Shown piece by piece: positions 7,693 through 17,307 of a stretch of DNA of 64,000 bases. Position 1 is the first letter of the stretch, and each line of letters opens with the position of its first letter. Made by a program: the position numbers and the translations under genes. The DNA is from Cernens ardua (GTDB taxonomy: Bacteria > Pseudomonadota > Gammaproteobacteria > Pseudomonadales > Halomonadaceae), in the NCBI RefSeq assembly GCF_051251085.1, contig NZ_JBPCZH010000002.1, forward strand, positions 434,001 through 498,000, written 5' to 3'. Under the pieces are notes generated by a model, which did not search any database, was not told the DNA's origin, and worked only from the letters and a program-made list of their open reading frames with translations.

Positions 7693-9813
7693 TTACTGCC
7701 TGGTTTTTCCTGTATTGAACTGGAGCGCCCAGATTAGAAAAGCATCCTGACGCGCACTTTCTTTCAATGCCGAAAAGCGACCGGCGGCCCCCCCATGGCC
7801 AGCATCCATATCCGTAAACAGCATGACAGGGCCTCTGTCAGGGTGGGTTTCGTTTACCCGGGCAAACCATTTGGCGGGTTCCCAATAGGGTACACGTGAG
7901 TCATGCCAACTGCCTTGAATCAACATGGGGGGATACCCATGATCCAACATGTTATCCAGGGGGGAATAGCGAAGAAGACGCTCATGAACCTCAGGCTCTC
8001 CGGGATTTCCCCACTCCTGATACTCAGACGTTGTCAAGGGGAGGTCAGGGTTCTGCATGGTGCGCACCACGTCCAGAAAAGGAACATCCAATACAGCTGC
8101 ACAAAAGGCTCCAGGCGCCTTGTTCAGGCAGGCGCCGACCAGCAAACCACCGGCACTGGCACCGTAGGCGGCAATGCGCTCAGGGACACTGATACCCGCT
8201 TCCACCAATGCATTTCGAGCGGTCAGGAAGTCACTGAAACTATTTTCCTTATGGGCAAGCTTGCCGGACAAATACCAGGGTTCCCCCCGTTCACTCCCAC
8301 CGCGCACGTGGGCTACCGCGAAAATGACACCGTGTGCCAGCAATTCAAGACGCTGCACGGAAAACCATGGATCAAGAGCTTCGCCATACGCGCCATAACC
8401 ATACAAGAGTGTTGGATGTGGCTGCCCGCTCTTGGCCATGTCCTTACGCATGATGACCGAGACAGGAATCTGTTCCCCATCCCCGGCAGTGGCCCAAATG
8501 CGCCAACTCACCAGATCATCCGGCTGGAGGTCTCCATGTACGATTTGCTGTTTCAGTATCTTGCGTTCAGTTGTGTCCAGATTGTACGACACGCTGCGGG
8601 AGGGCGTCGTAAATGACTCTTCATGCAAACGCAGGGTGCGATCATGGAAGCGCAGGCTGCCATCAATATTCAGGCTTATCGGTGTTTCATTCAGCTCGAT
8701 GTCCTCATCGCGAAGATAACACTCTGGTGAATGAGCTGCCTTTAGTGAAACTGTATCCGAGGGTACTTCTTTTGTGAGTTCGATAATACGCAAAAGGGGC
8801 TGTGCTTGCCGGTGATCGCGGCTGCTGATCACGATTCCCCAATCAAACGCATCCAGCCCTTCTAGTGTCAATTCTTCATCTGCTACCAGCCACGGGTGCC
8901 AGTGACCGGGCTTGTCTTCAGCCGCAACATCAATCTGGAAATGACGATGATCGCGATTATGCAACACATAAAAAATACCTGGCCGATGCTCAAGGCTATA
9001 TTCAAGGCCTGACGCCCGTGGCAGAACACACTGCAGCGGCGTGAGAGGGGAATCCGCAGGGATCAGATGACTTTCACTGGTATCCTTGGCAACGCTTTCA
9101 ACGACTAACCACGCCAATGATCGGGTTTTACCGACACTGACAGTAAATTCGCTGTCTTTCTCTTCAAACAACAGGGTTTTTTCGCGTGTGACAATATCCA
9201 GTGCAAATACCCGGTTCGGGCGCTGTGTGGCATCGACCGCAGTATAAAGAAGCGTACGATTATCTTCGGCCCAGATAACGTCACCCGCCATCTCTTCGAC
9301 CAATAACTCGGCTTTCCCCTCTGGTAACCGCCTGATATAGAGATCGAAGTACTCTGCACCTTCGGTATCGAGCGTCCATGCCATGAAATTTTCATCGGAA
9401 GATAGAGCTATGTCACCAAGTTCGATAAAATCATGATCCTGTGAAAGCTGCTGGAGATCCAAAAGGGTCTCAATCTGTTCGGGATGTCCATTGGGATGTC
9501 GGTACCAGGCAGGGTAATCATCCGTCTTACCGATATGGCTCCAATAGGTATAGTGCTCTTGCGGAATATGCAGGCTTTCAGAGGCCAGTTCGCGACGTGA
9601 TAGCTGTGAGCGATAAAGTTCTTCTGCGAACTCTGCCAGAGGTGCGCTACACTGTTCACTCGCGGTGTTGGAATCCTTCAGGAATTGCTCGACTTCCCGA
9701 TTCTGAGTGTTTTCCAGCCAGAGCCATTGAGGGTCATCAGTACGAGCATATTGTTTAATAACCCGACCAAGCGGGCGTGTATCTAGGGAACTTGGTAACG
9801 AAAGTGCTTTCAT
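7693..9813 (-). CDS. ptrB: Oligopeptidase B (S9A family serine peptidase)
   Basis: Cytoplasmic serine peptidase that cleaves short peptides after Arg or Lys. The 706 residues are an N-terminal beta-propeller (~70-410) and a C-terminal alpha/beta-hydrolase domain. The triad is visible: Ser553 in GASAGG, Asp638 in GSWHDSRV and His673 in MDAGHGG. The Ser-Asp and Asp-His spacings (85 and 35) equal those of E. coli oligopeptidase B. The region YHYTYWSHIGKTDDYP-like near residue 85 is also typical of the family. I start at the ATG at 9813, preceded by AGG; an upstream TTG at 9825 is less likely. It is divergent from the membrane protein gene at 10020. Identification is near certain. Confidence 0.96.
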   Translation of the reverse strand: MKALSLPSSLDTRPLGRVIKQYARTDDPQWLWLENTQNREVEQFLKDSNTASEQCSAPLAEFAEELYRSQLSRRELASESLHIPQEHYTYWSHIGKTDDYPAWYRHPNGHPEQIETLLDLQQLSQDHDFIELGDIALSSDENFMAWTLDTEGAEYFDLYIRRLPEGKAELLVEEMAGDVIWAEDNRTLLYTAVDATQRPNRVFALDIVTREKTLLFEEKDSEFTVSVGKTRSLAWLVVESVAKDTSESHLIPADSPLTPLQCVLPRASGLEYSLEHRPGIFYVLHNRDHRHFQIDVAAEDKPGHWHPWLVADEELTLEGLDAFDWGIVISSRDHRQAQPLLRIIELTKEVPSDTVSLKAAHSPECYLRDEDIELNETPISLNIDGSLRFHDRTLRLHEESFTTPSRSVSYNLDTTERKILKQQIVHGDLQPDDLVSWRIWATAGDGEQIPVSVIMRKDMAKSGQPHPTLLYGYGAYGEALDPWFSVQRLELLAHGVIFAVAHVRGGSERGEPWYLSGKLAHKENSFSDFLTARNALVEAGISVPERIAAYGASAGGLLVGACLNKAPGAFCAAVLDVPFLDVVRTMQNPDLPLTTSEYQEWGNPGEPEVHERLLRYSPLDNMLDHGYPPMLIQGSWHDSRVPYWEPAKWFARVNETHPDRGPVMLFTDMDAGHGGAAGRFSALKESARQDAFLIWALQFNTGKTRQ

Positions 9814-10019
9814 AGTACCTGGCAAAGAGAAAATCAGTGAATCAACGTGTTCATCACCCGGTTTACAGCGGATATCACGCAGGTGGTGTCGTGTAAGTAC
9901 AGGGATGATCAGTGGGCTGTTTAGTGCTCCATTTTACGCACATTGTTATTACTGGTTGAATAAACGGGTACGCATCCTGTCGTGAAACGTTGCGAAGTCA
10001 AAGTGTTGGAGCTTATTCA

Positions 10020-10451
10020 GTGTTACTGTCAAATTCATTGCCCTTGTTGTGGCTTTATTACGCCATATTGTCATTGATCGTGCTGGTTGCCGGCTATTTT
10101 GCGATAGGCTTTTTGCCGCGCCTGTTGCGTTGGACCATAACAGGGCTCGTCGCCGGGATCATCTGGACACCCTGGATATTCAATATTGCTGCCACGCATG
10201 ACAGCCCCGCGTATACCGGGTTAGCACCTGCAGTCATTAATGTGGCGATGGATGTTCTCGCGCACCGCGGTGGCACATCCTTTATCGTTTTGCTGGTGGG
10301 GGCCGTTATTGGTGCCGTGCTGGGTGCTACCTTGGCAGTAAGGACGAGAAAAAGCAAACCTTCCAGGAAGGATCACAACGCCCAGGCCAGCAAAGGGAAA
10401 ACAGGTGCTGCCCAGGGTAACAAGCAGCGCCCTCAGGAACCGACGCTTTAA
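10020..10451 (+). CDS. Small membrane protein of unknown function
   Basis: I do not recognise this family. The 143 residues show three likely transmembrane helices: one near the N-terminus (LLWLYYAILSLIVLVAGYFA), one around residues 40-60 (TITGLVAGIIWTPWIFNIA), and one around 80-105 (FIVLLVGAVIGAVLGATLAV). A hydrophilic, basic tail of ~35 residues (Lys/Arg/Gln-rich) probably faces the cytoplasm. The GTG at 10020 has GGAG ten bases upstream and is preferred to a TTG at 9990. It is divergent from ptrB and followed at once by a structured inverted repeat (10459-10545). A real gene is likely from the coherent helices and ribosome site. Confidence 0.75.
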   Translation: MLLSNSLPLLWLYYAILSLIVLVAGYFAIGFLPRLLRWTITGLVAGIIWTPWIFNIAATHDSPAYTGLAPAVINVAMDVLAHRGGTSFIVLLVGAVIGAVLGATLAVRTRKSKPSRKDHNAQASKGKTGAAQGNKQRPQEPTL

Positions 10452-10852
10452 GCTTTTTCCTGCTCCCATCCTTTTGTACGATTGCGTTGCTGGATTGCTC
10501 ATCTCGGCGATGAGCCACCCCAAGCGAATATACGATGGGAGCAGGGCTCGCGCTATGTGCTCGAATCGTCTGGCTTTCTCTTTCTGATGCCTGACTCCCT
10601 CCGGTGACTGCGCATTGCGGTCCAGTCAAGCGCTAGTCCATGATATTCTTCCTATCAGTGATATACGGGTCACCTGCATTCTATCGGATACCTGCGCTAT
10701 ACTGATCGTCGCAACATATTTTCCCGAATGAAGCTTCATATGACCGGCGTACACGGCTTTCCTGGTATTCAGTTTTCAGAAGTCAGGGATCGCATTCTCG
10801 CCGTCTACTTTCTTCTTGTCTTTATTTAACATCATCGATTCACGAGGTTGCT
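10452..10852. other. Spacer before hrpA
   Basis: 401 bp with no convincing gene. The first 95 bp hold a nested inverted repeat (10459-10545), described separately. The remainder should carry the hrpA promoter; GAGG lies about five bases before the hrpA TTG start. Nothing else recognisable. Confidence 0.5.
10459..10545. repeat. Nested inverted repeat, possible structured RNA
   Basis: An outer 12-bp perfect stem, CCTGCTCCCATC (10459-10470) with GATGGGAGCAGG (10534-10545), encloses a partly matching second stem and a central hairpin GCTCATC-TCGGC-GATGAGC (10497-10515). The ~87-nt element starts seven bases after the stop codon of the membrane protein gene. There is a T5 tract just before its left arm but none after the right arm, so it is not a standard terminator on the plus strand. 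Confidence 0.6.
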
Positions 10853-13800
10853 TTGAGCAATAGTGCTTCTTCCAGTGATACATCCATCCATCACATGCAG
10901 CCGCAGGCTAATGAACGTTCTCAGCTCGCAGCGCTTGAAATGCAACTGAAGAGTGTGACGTTAAAGGATCAGCATGCGCTTGGAAAACGGCTGGAAGGGT
11001 TACAACGGCGACTGGAACGGCAGCAACCGATTGACCGCGGCCTGCTAGAGGCCCGAAAGCATGTGGAAAAAAGCCGTCGGCAAGTAGAAGTGCGTGAAGC
11101 CCAACCCTTGAGCATTCGTTATCCCGAAGGGCTTCCCGTCAGTGCCAGGCACGATACCATCATGGCGGCATTGAAGGAGCATCAGGTCATCATAGTCGCC
11201 GGCGAAACCGGTTCTGGTAAAACAACCCAGTTACCCAAAATGTGCCTTGAGCTTGGTTTGGGCACGCGGGGCATAATAGGTCATACCCAGCCACGCCGTT
11301 TGGCGGCGCGTTCGGTGGCCGCCCGTTTGGCGGAAGAGCTGGAAACGCCCTTGGGAAGTGCCGTTGGTTACCAGATGCGCTTCAGCGATAATACGGGCCC
11401 GGAAACGCGCGTCAAGTTAATGACAGACGGTATTTTGCTGGCCGAAACACAGCATGATCCTGACTTGCTCAAATATGATGCCATTATCATTGATGAGGCT
11501 CATGAACGCAGCCTGAATATCGATTTCCTGTTGGGCTATCTGAAGCGTTTGCTGGCACGCCGTGCTGATCTCAAAGTTATTATCACTTCTGCGACCATTG
11601 ATCTTGAGCGTTTTTCTCACCATTTCGCCAAAGAGGTAAATGGTAAGGATGTGCCTGCCCCCATTATCGAAGTATCCGGTCGTACGTTCGATGTGGATAC
11701 TCTGTATCGTCCTTTGGTCAGAGCAGGGGAAGATGAAGAAGATATCAGCCTTCAGGAAGGCATTCTTCAAGCGGTAGAAGAGATCGAAACACTGGAGCGT
11801 GAGCGCCATTGGTTTCAGGGGCCGAGGGATATACTTGTTTTTCTTCCCGGTGAACGCGAGATTCGAGAAACCGCTGATACCTTGCGCCGCGCCCAGTTGC
11901 GCCATACCGAGGTGCTACCCCTTTATGCGCGGTTGTCCGCCAGCGAACAGAATCGTGTTTTTGCCAGCCATGCAGGGCGGCGTATCGTACTGGCGACGAA
12001 CGTCGCAGAAACATCGCTGACCGTCCCGGGAATTCGTTATGTAATCGATCCCGGTCTGGCGCGTATCAGTCGTTACAGCTATCGTGCCAAAATCCAGCGT
12101 CTGCCCATCGAACCCATTAGTCAGGCCAGTGCGGATCAACGCAAGGGACGCTGTGGTCGTGTGGCCGAGGGAATATGCATTCGCCTCTATTCGGAAGAGG
12201 ATTTTCTATCACGGCCAGCGTTTACCGACCCGGAGATCAAGCGCACCAATCTGGCAGCGGTTATTCTGTCCATGCTAGCGCTCAAACTGGGCGATATTGC
12301 TCGGTTTCCCTTTATTGATCCCCCCGATGCGCGTTTTGTGCGCGATGGCTTTCGTTTGTTGGAAGAACTGGAAGCGGTAGAACAACAGAAAATCACCCAT
12401 CTGGGACGCCAATTGGCTCGCTTACCGATTGATCCACGACTGGCCCGTATGGTGCTGGCAGGGGACAAGATAGGATGTTTGCGGGAAATTCTGGTCGTGG
12501 TGAGTGCGCTGGCTGTGCAGGACCCGCGTGAGCGCCCAGCTGAAAAGCGTGAAGCTGCGGATCAGGCACACCGTGAGTGGGCTGACCCTGCCTCTGATTT
12601 TGCGGCATGGATCAATTTATGGAACGGTTTCAATACGGCGCGTGAAGAGTTGTCTTCCTCGGCGTTAAGGCGTTGGTGTCGTACTCACTATCTGAACTAT
12701 ATGCGCTTGCGTGAGTGGCATGATACCTATCGACAATTGCGCCAACTGGCACGAGAGTTGGGATTGGGTACTCTTAAGGTCAGTGAGGAGGTCGATTATG
12801 AAAAACTGCATCGTGCCTTACTTACGGGGCTGCTCTCCCATCTGGGGACGCTCTCGGAAGGGCGTGAATATCTGGGTGCGCGTAATCGCAAGTTCATGAT
12901 TCATCCGTCTTCATATCTGAAGAAAAAAACACCGAAATGGATCATGGCCTTTGAATTGCTTGAAACATCCCGCCTTTTTGCGCGTGAAGTTGCCAGTATC
13001 AGGCCTGAATGGATTGAAGAGGCAGGAAAGCATCTACTGAAGCGAAGCCATTCCGAACCCCATTGGGAAAGTAAACGTGGGCAAGTCGTTGCGTTGGAAA
13101 GCGCTACTCTGTTTGGTTTGCCCGTGTATGCGCGAAGGCGAGTAGGGTATGGCAAAATCAATCCGCTGGAAGCGCGCGATATCTTTATTCGAAGTGGTTT
13201 GGTAGAAGGTGAATTACGTACCAACGCTCGTTTCATGGCGCATAATCAGGCGCTGGTGGAGGAGGTCGAGACGCTGGAAGATAAAGCTCGGAGGCGTGAT
13301 ATTCTGGTAGACGATGAAGAGCTTTATCAGTTCTACGACGAACGCCTGCCTGAAGGGATTTCTGATAGTCGCTCCTTTGAGCGTTGGCGCAAGAAAGAAG
13401 AAGCGAAGGATCCTCATATCCTCTTTGCGGATAAAAATACCCTGATGGCACGTGATGCCACCGAGGTCACGGAAAACGATTATCCTGAAGCCCTTCAACT
13501 GAACCGTGTTGAATTACCCTTGGGATACCATTTCGCACCCGGTCAGCGTGATGATGGGGTAACCATGACCGTGCCAGTGGTGATGCTTAAAACCCTGCCG
13601 CGGGCGCGTCTGGATTGGCTTGTCCCCGGCCTTCGTCGGGAAAAGGCCATTGCATTGTTAAAAGGCTTGCCCAAGCAGTATCGCCGGCAGGTGGTGCCGA
13701 TTCCTGACTGGGTGGATGCCGCATTGGAGGCCATTACACCGTGTGAAAGCCTGATGGGGGAGGCTCTGGGTGATTTCCTGCGGCAAAAAACCGGGGTGAG

Positions 13801-14854
13801 GATTCCTGCCGAATTGTGGCAGGAGGTTGAGTTACCTTCACATCTTCAGCTCAATATTCGAGTGGTCGATGCCACCGGAAAACTATTGGGCCATGGACGC
13901 GATATCGATCAACTGATTCAGCAATTCTCGCAACAGGCGAATGCGGCTGAGCAAATGCCGGCCGCGGGTAAGGATTCGAACACACCGCCTCAGCCATTAA
14001 CGCAATGGCCGGCCACCCCTCTACCTGAAAAAGAAGAGCAGGTTCAGGCGGGGATTCGTGTGACTCTTTACCCTGCGTTGACCGATGCTGGGGAAGGGCT
14101 TGCGGTCAAACAATTTGATTATCCCGAGACGGCACATGCGCAACATCGGCAAGGGGTTAAAAAAGCGGCCATGCTGGCGTTGCCTGAGCTTTACTCGACT
14201 TATGCGCGGTCGAAGGCAATCGAACCTCTGGCGGTGATGTACACCCAGGTAGGGCAAAAAAAGGATTTGGTGGATGATCTAATGAATGCGCTCTTTCTCG
14301 AGGCATTTGCCCATGACCCACTTCCCCGCACTGCTGAAGCCATGTCGCAGCGCATAGCTGAGCGTAAAAGTGAATTGCACTCCATTTTTCAACACCTTAC
14401 CCATCTCTTGGCTGAAGTGTTAAGAGAAGTGCTTGATCTTCAGCGAATGATCAAGAAAGCCAGAATTGGCCTGGATGTAGCGCGTAGTTATGCTGACGTC
14501 AAAGCGCAATTGGCGAATCTTGTATATAAAGGCTTTATTGCTGATGCAGGCAATTGGCTGGAAGAATATCCTCGCTATTTGAACGGTGCGCGAATTCGAT
14601 TAGAGAAGGTCGCGCGTGAGGTACGGCGTGATCAGTTGGCCATGGACGAGATCCAAACACTGGAATCACGTTTCAATGAACGTGCTACGCGGATGAAAGA
14701 GAGCGGTATAACTGAACCCTGGCTTAATGAGTTTTTCTGGCAATTACAGGAACTAAGAGTATCCTTGTTTGCCCAACAGCTTGGCACGGTGGAGCCCGTA
14801 TCCGTTAAGCGACTCGAAAAGCGATGGAAAGAATCCATCAAGGAATTTGCCTGA
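10853..14854 (+). CDS. hrpA: ATP-dependent RNA helicase HrpA
   Basis: DEAH-box helicase, implicated in bacteria in mRNA processing and in rescue of stalled or collided ribosomes. The 1333 residues match the large proteobacterial HrpA. Walker A is at 117-124 (GETGSGKT) and DEAH at 214-217 (IDEAHERSLNIDFLLG). Motif VI includes QRKGRCGR. Helicase-associated and OB-fold regions follow, and a long C-terminal domain (DUF3418 type) ends in LEKRWKESIKEFA. The start is a TTG with GAGG about five bases upstream. It is a single-gene unit, with mlaA starting 126 bp later. Identification is near certain. Confidence 0.97.
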   Translation: MSNSASSSDTSIHHMQPQANERSQLAALEMQLKSVTLKDQHALGKRLEGLQRRLERQQPIDRGLLEARKHVEKSRRQVEVREAQPLSIRYPEGLPVSARHDTIMAALKEHQVIIVAGETGSGKTTQLPKMCLELGLGTRGIIGHTQPRRLAARSVAARLAEELETPLGSAVGYQMRFSDNTGPETRVKLMTDGILLAETQHDPDLLKYDAIIIDEAHERSLNIDFLLGYLKRLLARRADLKVIITSATIDLERFSHHFAKEVNGKDVPAPIIEVSGRTFDVDTLYRPLVRAGEDEEDISLQEGILQAVEEIETLERERHWFQGPRDILVFLPGEREIRETADTLRRAQLRHTEVLPLYARLSASEQNRVFASHAGRRIVLATNVAETSLTVPGIRYVIDPGLARISRYSYRAKIQRLPIEPISQASADQRKGRCGRVAEGICIRLYSEEDFLSRPAFTDPEIKRTNLAAVILSMLALKLGDIARFPFIDPPDARFVRDGFRLLEELEAVEQQKITHLGRQLARLPIDPRLARMVLAGDKIGCLREILVVVSALAVQDPRERPAEKREAADQAHREWADPASDFAAWINLWNGFNTAREELSSSALRRWCRTHYLNYMRLREWHDTYRQLRQLARELGLGTLKVSEEVDYEKLHRALLTGLLSHLGTLSEGREYLGARNRKFMIHPSSYLKKKTPKWIMAFELLETSRLFAREVASIRPEWIEEAGKHLLKRSHSEPHWESKRGQVVALESATLFGLPVYARRRVGYGKINPLEARDIFIRSGLVEGELRTNARFMAHNQALVEEVETLEDKARRRDILVDDEELYQFYDERLPEGISDSRSFERWRKKEEAKDPHILFADKNTLMARDATEVTENDYPEALQLNRVELPLGYHFAPGQRDDGVTMTVPVVMLKTLPRARLDWLVPGLRREKAIALLKGLPKQYRRQVVPIPDWVDAALEAITPCESLMGEALGDFLRQKTGVRIPAELWQEVELPSHLQLNIRVVDATGKLLGHGRDIDQLIQQFSQQANAAEQMPAAGKDSNTPPQPLTQWPATPLPEKEEQVQAGIRVTLYPALTDAGEGLAVKQFDYPETAHAQHRQGVKKAAMLALPELYSTYARSKAIEPLAVMYTQVGQKKDLVDDLMNALFLEAFAHDPLPRTAEAMSQRIAERKSELHSIFQHLTHLLAEVLREVLDLQRMIKKARIGLDVARSYADVKAQLANLVYKGFIADAGNWLEEYPRYLNGARIRLEKVAREVRRDQLAMDEIQTLESRFNERATRMKESGITEPWLNEFFWQLQELRVSLFAQQLGTVEPVSVKRLEKRWKESIKEFA

Positions 14855-14980
14855 GATTTCAAAGCCAGGATACCAACTTTCTGTTAAACTGGCATTAGTT
14901 GTGCTGCTAACTATTCGGTTGGTCAAATGCACACATAAAATCCCATGGAATGAAAAAAGTACAGAATACTGGGGAACACT

Positions 14981-15781
14981 ATGAAGGTTTTGTCTAAGCT
15001 GCTGGTCATTGCCACAGCCTCTGTGGTTTTGAGCGGCTGTACAGGGATGTATACCAAAAACGGTACACCGAATGATCCCTGGCAGGGCTTCAACCGTGGC
15101 GTTTTTGCGTTTAACGACACGCTGGATCATTATGCGCTGCGCCCCATTGCACAAGGGTATCAGGATGTGACTCCTCATCCGGTTCGTGAAGGGGTGGGTA
15201 ACTTCTTTAGTAACCTGAGTGATGTCGGTAATACAGTTAACGGTGTATTGCAGGGTAACCCTGCCATCGCTGGTACTTCTTTCCTGCGTTTGTTGATAAA
15301 CTCGACGCTTGGGGTGGGTGGTTTGCTTGATCCTGCAGGGGATATGGGCATCCATCAGCGCAGTGAAGATATGGGTAAAACGCTGGCGGCATGGGGCTTC
15401 AAGTCTGGTCCTTTCCTGATGTTACCGCTATTGGGGCCAAGCGATTTGCGTGATACTGCCGGCTTGCCTGTGGATTGGTATACCAATGTCGCTACCTATA
15501 TCAATAACAACTATGCCAAGTGGGGGCTTTACTTCGTAGACCTCGTTAACACACGTGCCTCACTGTTGGGTGATGACAATCTTGTACATGGTGACCGCTA
15601 TATCTTCATTCGTGATGCATGGATGCAACATCGTCAGTTTGAAATTGATGGTGGCAAGATATCTCAGGATCCGTTCGCGGCAGGTGCCAGTGATTTCGAT
15701 ACCGGTGATCCGTCATCGGACAGTGCTTCCAGTACTAGTACGCAAGGTAATACGCCGAGCGCTGGTCAAACCGAAAAGTAA
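14981..15781 (+). CDS. mlaA: Outer-membrane lipoprotein MlaA (VacJ)
   Basis: Lipoprotein that removes surface-exposed phospholipid from the outer leaflet and passes it to the Mla retrograde pathway, keeping lipid asymmetry. The 266 residues begin with a lipoprotein signal whose lipobox VLSGC puts the lipidated Cys at residue 20. The family core follows: DPWQGFNRGVFAFNDTLDHYALRPIAQGY, GNFFSNLSDVGNTVNGVLQG, RLLINSTLGVGGLLDPAGDMG and FLMLPLLGPSDLRDTAGLPVD. The last ~35 residues are Ser/Thr/Asp-rich and variable. The rest of the Mla system is not in this window, as is usual. It ends at a strong terminator. Confidence 0.96.
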   Translation: MKVLSKLLVIATASVVLSGCTGMYTKNGTPNDPWQGFNRGVFAFNDTLDHYALRPIAQGYQDVTPHPVREGVGNFFSNLSDVGNTVNGVLQGNPAIAGTSFLRLLINSTLGVGGLLDPAGDMGIHQRSEDMGKTLAAWGFKSGPFLMLPLLGPSDLRDTAGLPVDWYTNVATYINNNYAKWGLYFVDLVNTRASLLGDDNLVHGDRYIFIRDAWMQHRQFEIDGGKISQDPFAAGASDFDTGDPSSDSASSTSTQGNTPSAGQTEK

Positions 15782-15793
15782 TTCAGTAGGCTA

Positions 15794-15834
15794 AAAAGGC
15801 CCAAATCGGTCATACGGCCGGTTTGGGCCTTTTG
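15794..15834 (+). terminator. Rho-independent terminator of mlaA
   Basis: A 14-bp stem (AAGGCCCAAATCGG, 15796-15809, with CCGGTTTGGGCCTT, 15818-15831; one G-T pair), an eight-base spacer loop and a following T-rich tract TTTTGTTT. It starts 13 bp after the mlaA stop and separates it from the MFS gene. Confidence 0.9.
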
Positions 15835-15863
15835 TTTATCCGGCATTTCCCTGGAGTAAAGAG

Positions 15864-17078
15864 TTGAAGACCATTCGTTCCAATCATCTTGCGCTGATGG
15901 TAGCCGCTATCACCGCATTGGCTCCCTTTGGCATTGATGCTTACCTACCCGCTATACCCGCCCTGGCGTCACACCTTGGGGCCTCTATCCATCTGACATC
16001 AACCTCTATCAGCATATTCCTTGTTGGATTTGCAGTTGGACAGTTGGTGTTCGGGCCATTGTCGGATCGAATAGGGCGCCGTCCGGTACTGATCTTCGGT
16101 ACGCTCATTTTTATGGCCGCGTGTGTTGGGCTGATCTTTGTCTCTTCTCTTGAAATGTTATGGGTATTGCGCTTCGTACAGGCAATCGGTGGGGGTGCCT
16201 GTGTAGTGAACTCCTCAGCCATTGTGCGTGACCGTTTTTCCGGTCAGGAGGCAGCTCGAGTGTTCTCCACAATGGTCATGATTCTGATGTTGGCACCTTT
16301 GGTTGCGCCTACTCTGGGGAGCCTACTGCTTTACCTGCAGGGCTGGCAGCTGGTTTTCGGTTTTCTATTCCTTTATGCGTTGCTGGTACTACTGATTGTC
16401 GTGTTCTTTTTGCCGGAAACCCGCGAACGTCCGCAGCAACCTCCCTCTGCTTTGATGGTAATAAAGCATTATGGTGAAGTCCTGACTCATCGTGCTGCCG
16501 TAGGCTATATGTGTGCTGTTGCGATGTCCTTCGCTGGCATGTTTGCCTTTATTACCAGCTCGCCTTACGTTTATATGGGCTATTATCATGTATCACCGGC
16601 TCTTTACCCGGTACTTTTTGGCGCCAATATCGTGGTTATGGCGGGTTCCAACCAGCTGAATATACGCCTCTTGAAGCATGTGTCAGCGCGCAGGATCATG
16701 AAAGTCGGTCTGGCTATTCAGCTTGTTACGGCGGCCTTGCTGGTGCTATGTATCGCAATGGGCATCGATAGACTCTGGATGGTGGTTGTTCTTGTCATGC
16801 TTTTTGTCGGTACACTTGGTTTGGTTTCTGCCAATGCTACCTCCAATATGCTGGATTTTTTCCCGCATATGAGTGCCACGGCCAATGCCGTGCAAGGCAG
16901 TATTCAATTTACCGCGGGTGCCTTATCGGGTGGTATCCTTGGGACGCTTGGTCAGAAAGGGGTATTACCCATGGCGATGATGATGATGATCACGGCGTTA
17001 TTGGCTAATGTACTGGTACGCTGGCTTTCCGAGCGTCGAATGGAAAAACAGGTAGTAGTGGAGAATAACCCGTCATAA
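15864..17078 (+). CDS. Bcr/CflA-type MFS drug exporter
   Basis: Inner-membrane multidrug/H+ antiporter of the DHA1 12-helix class. The 404 residues open with ITALAPFGIDAYLPAIPALASHLG, the Bcr/CflA signature in helix 1. The MFS motif A, GPLSDRIGRRPVLI, is between helices 2 and 3, and RFVQAIGGGACVVNSSAIVRDRF follows in helix 4-5. The C-terminus is basic and short. The TTG start has GGAGTAAA just upstream. It follows the mlaA terminator and shares the strand with the AI-2E permease gene 229 bp on. Substrate cannot be told; bicyclomycin or other drugs are the family norm. Confidence 0.93.
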   Translation: MKTIRSNHLALMVAAITALAPFGIDAYLPAIPALASHLGASIHLTSTSISIFLVGFAVGQLVFGPLSDRIGRRPVLIFGTLIFMAACVGLIFVSSLEMLWVLRFVQAIGGGACVVNSSAIVRDRFSGQEAARVFSTMVMILMLAPLVAPTLGSLLLYLQGWQLVFGFLFLYALLVLLIVVFFLPETRERPQQPPSALMVIKHYGEVLTHRAAVGYMCAVAMSFAGMFAFITSSPYVYMGYYHVSPALYPVLFGANIVVMAGSNQLNIRLLKHVSARRIMKVGLAIQLVTAALLVLCIAMGIDRLWMVVVLVMLFVGTLGLVSANATSNMLDFFPHMSATANAVQGSIQFTAGALSGGILGTLGQKGVLPMAMMMMITALLANVLVRWLSERRMEKQVVVENNPS

Positions 17079-17307
17079 GAAGCACGCAGTGTTATGTAGG
17101 TAGTATAAGGGTAGAGGGTAATCAGCGCGTAGTGGTCATGGATAGTAGTATATCAATGCTTGTAATCAGTGGCTGTAAGCAATTGCTCGTAGTAAGCAGT
17201 GGGGCTTGGTATAACACAGTGGGTTGTAATAAAAATGAGCAGTAATAAGTAGGTTGAAACGAATTCTGCAGTGGACAGTGCTCTAAACGTATCTGTACAC
17301 ATGGATC

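Noticed and set aside
8200..9700. Frames on the plus strand inside ptrB (for example 7903-8616).
   Set aside because: Antisense shadows; the catalytic triad and length confirm ptrB on the minus strand.
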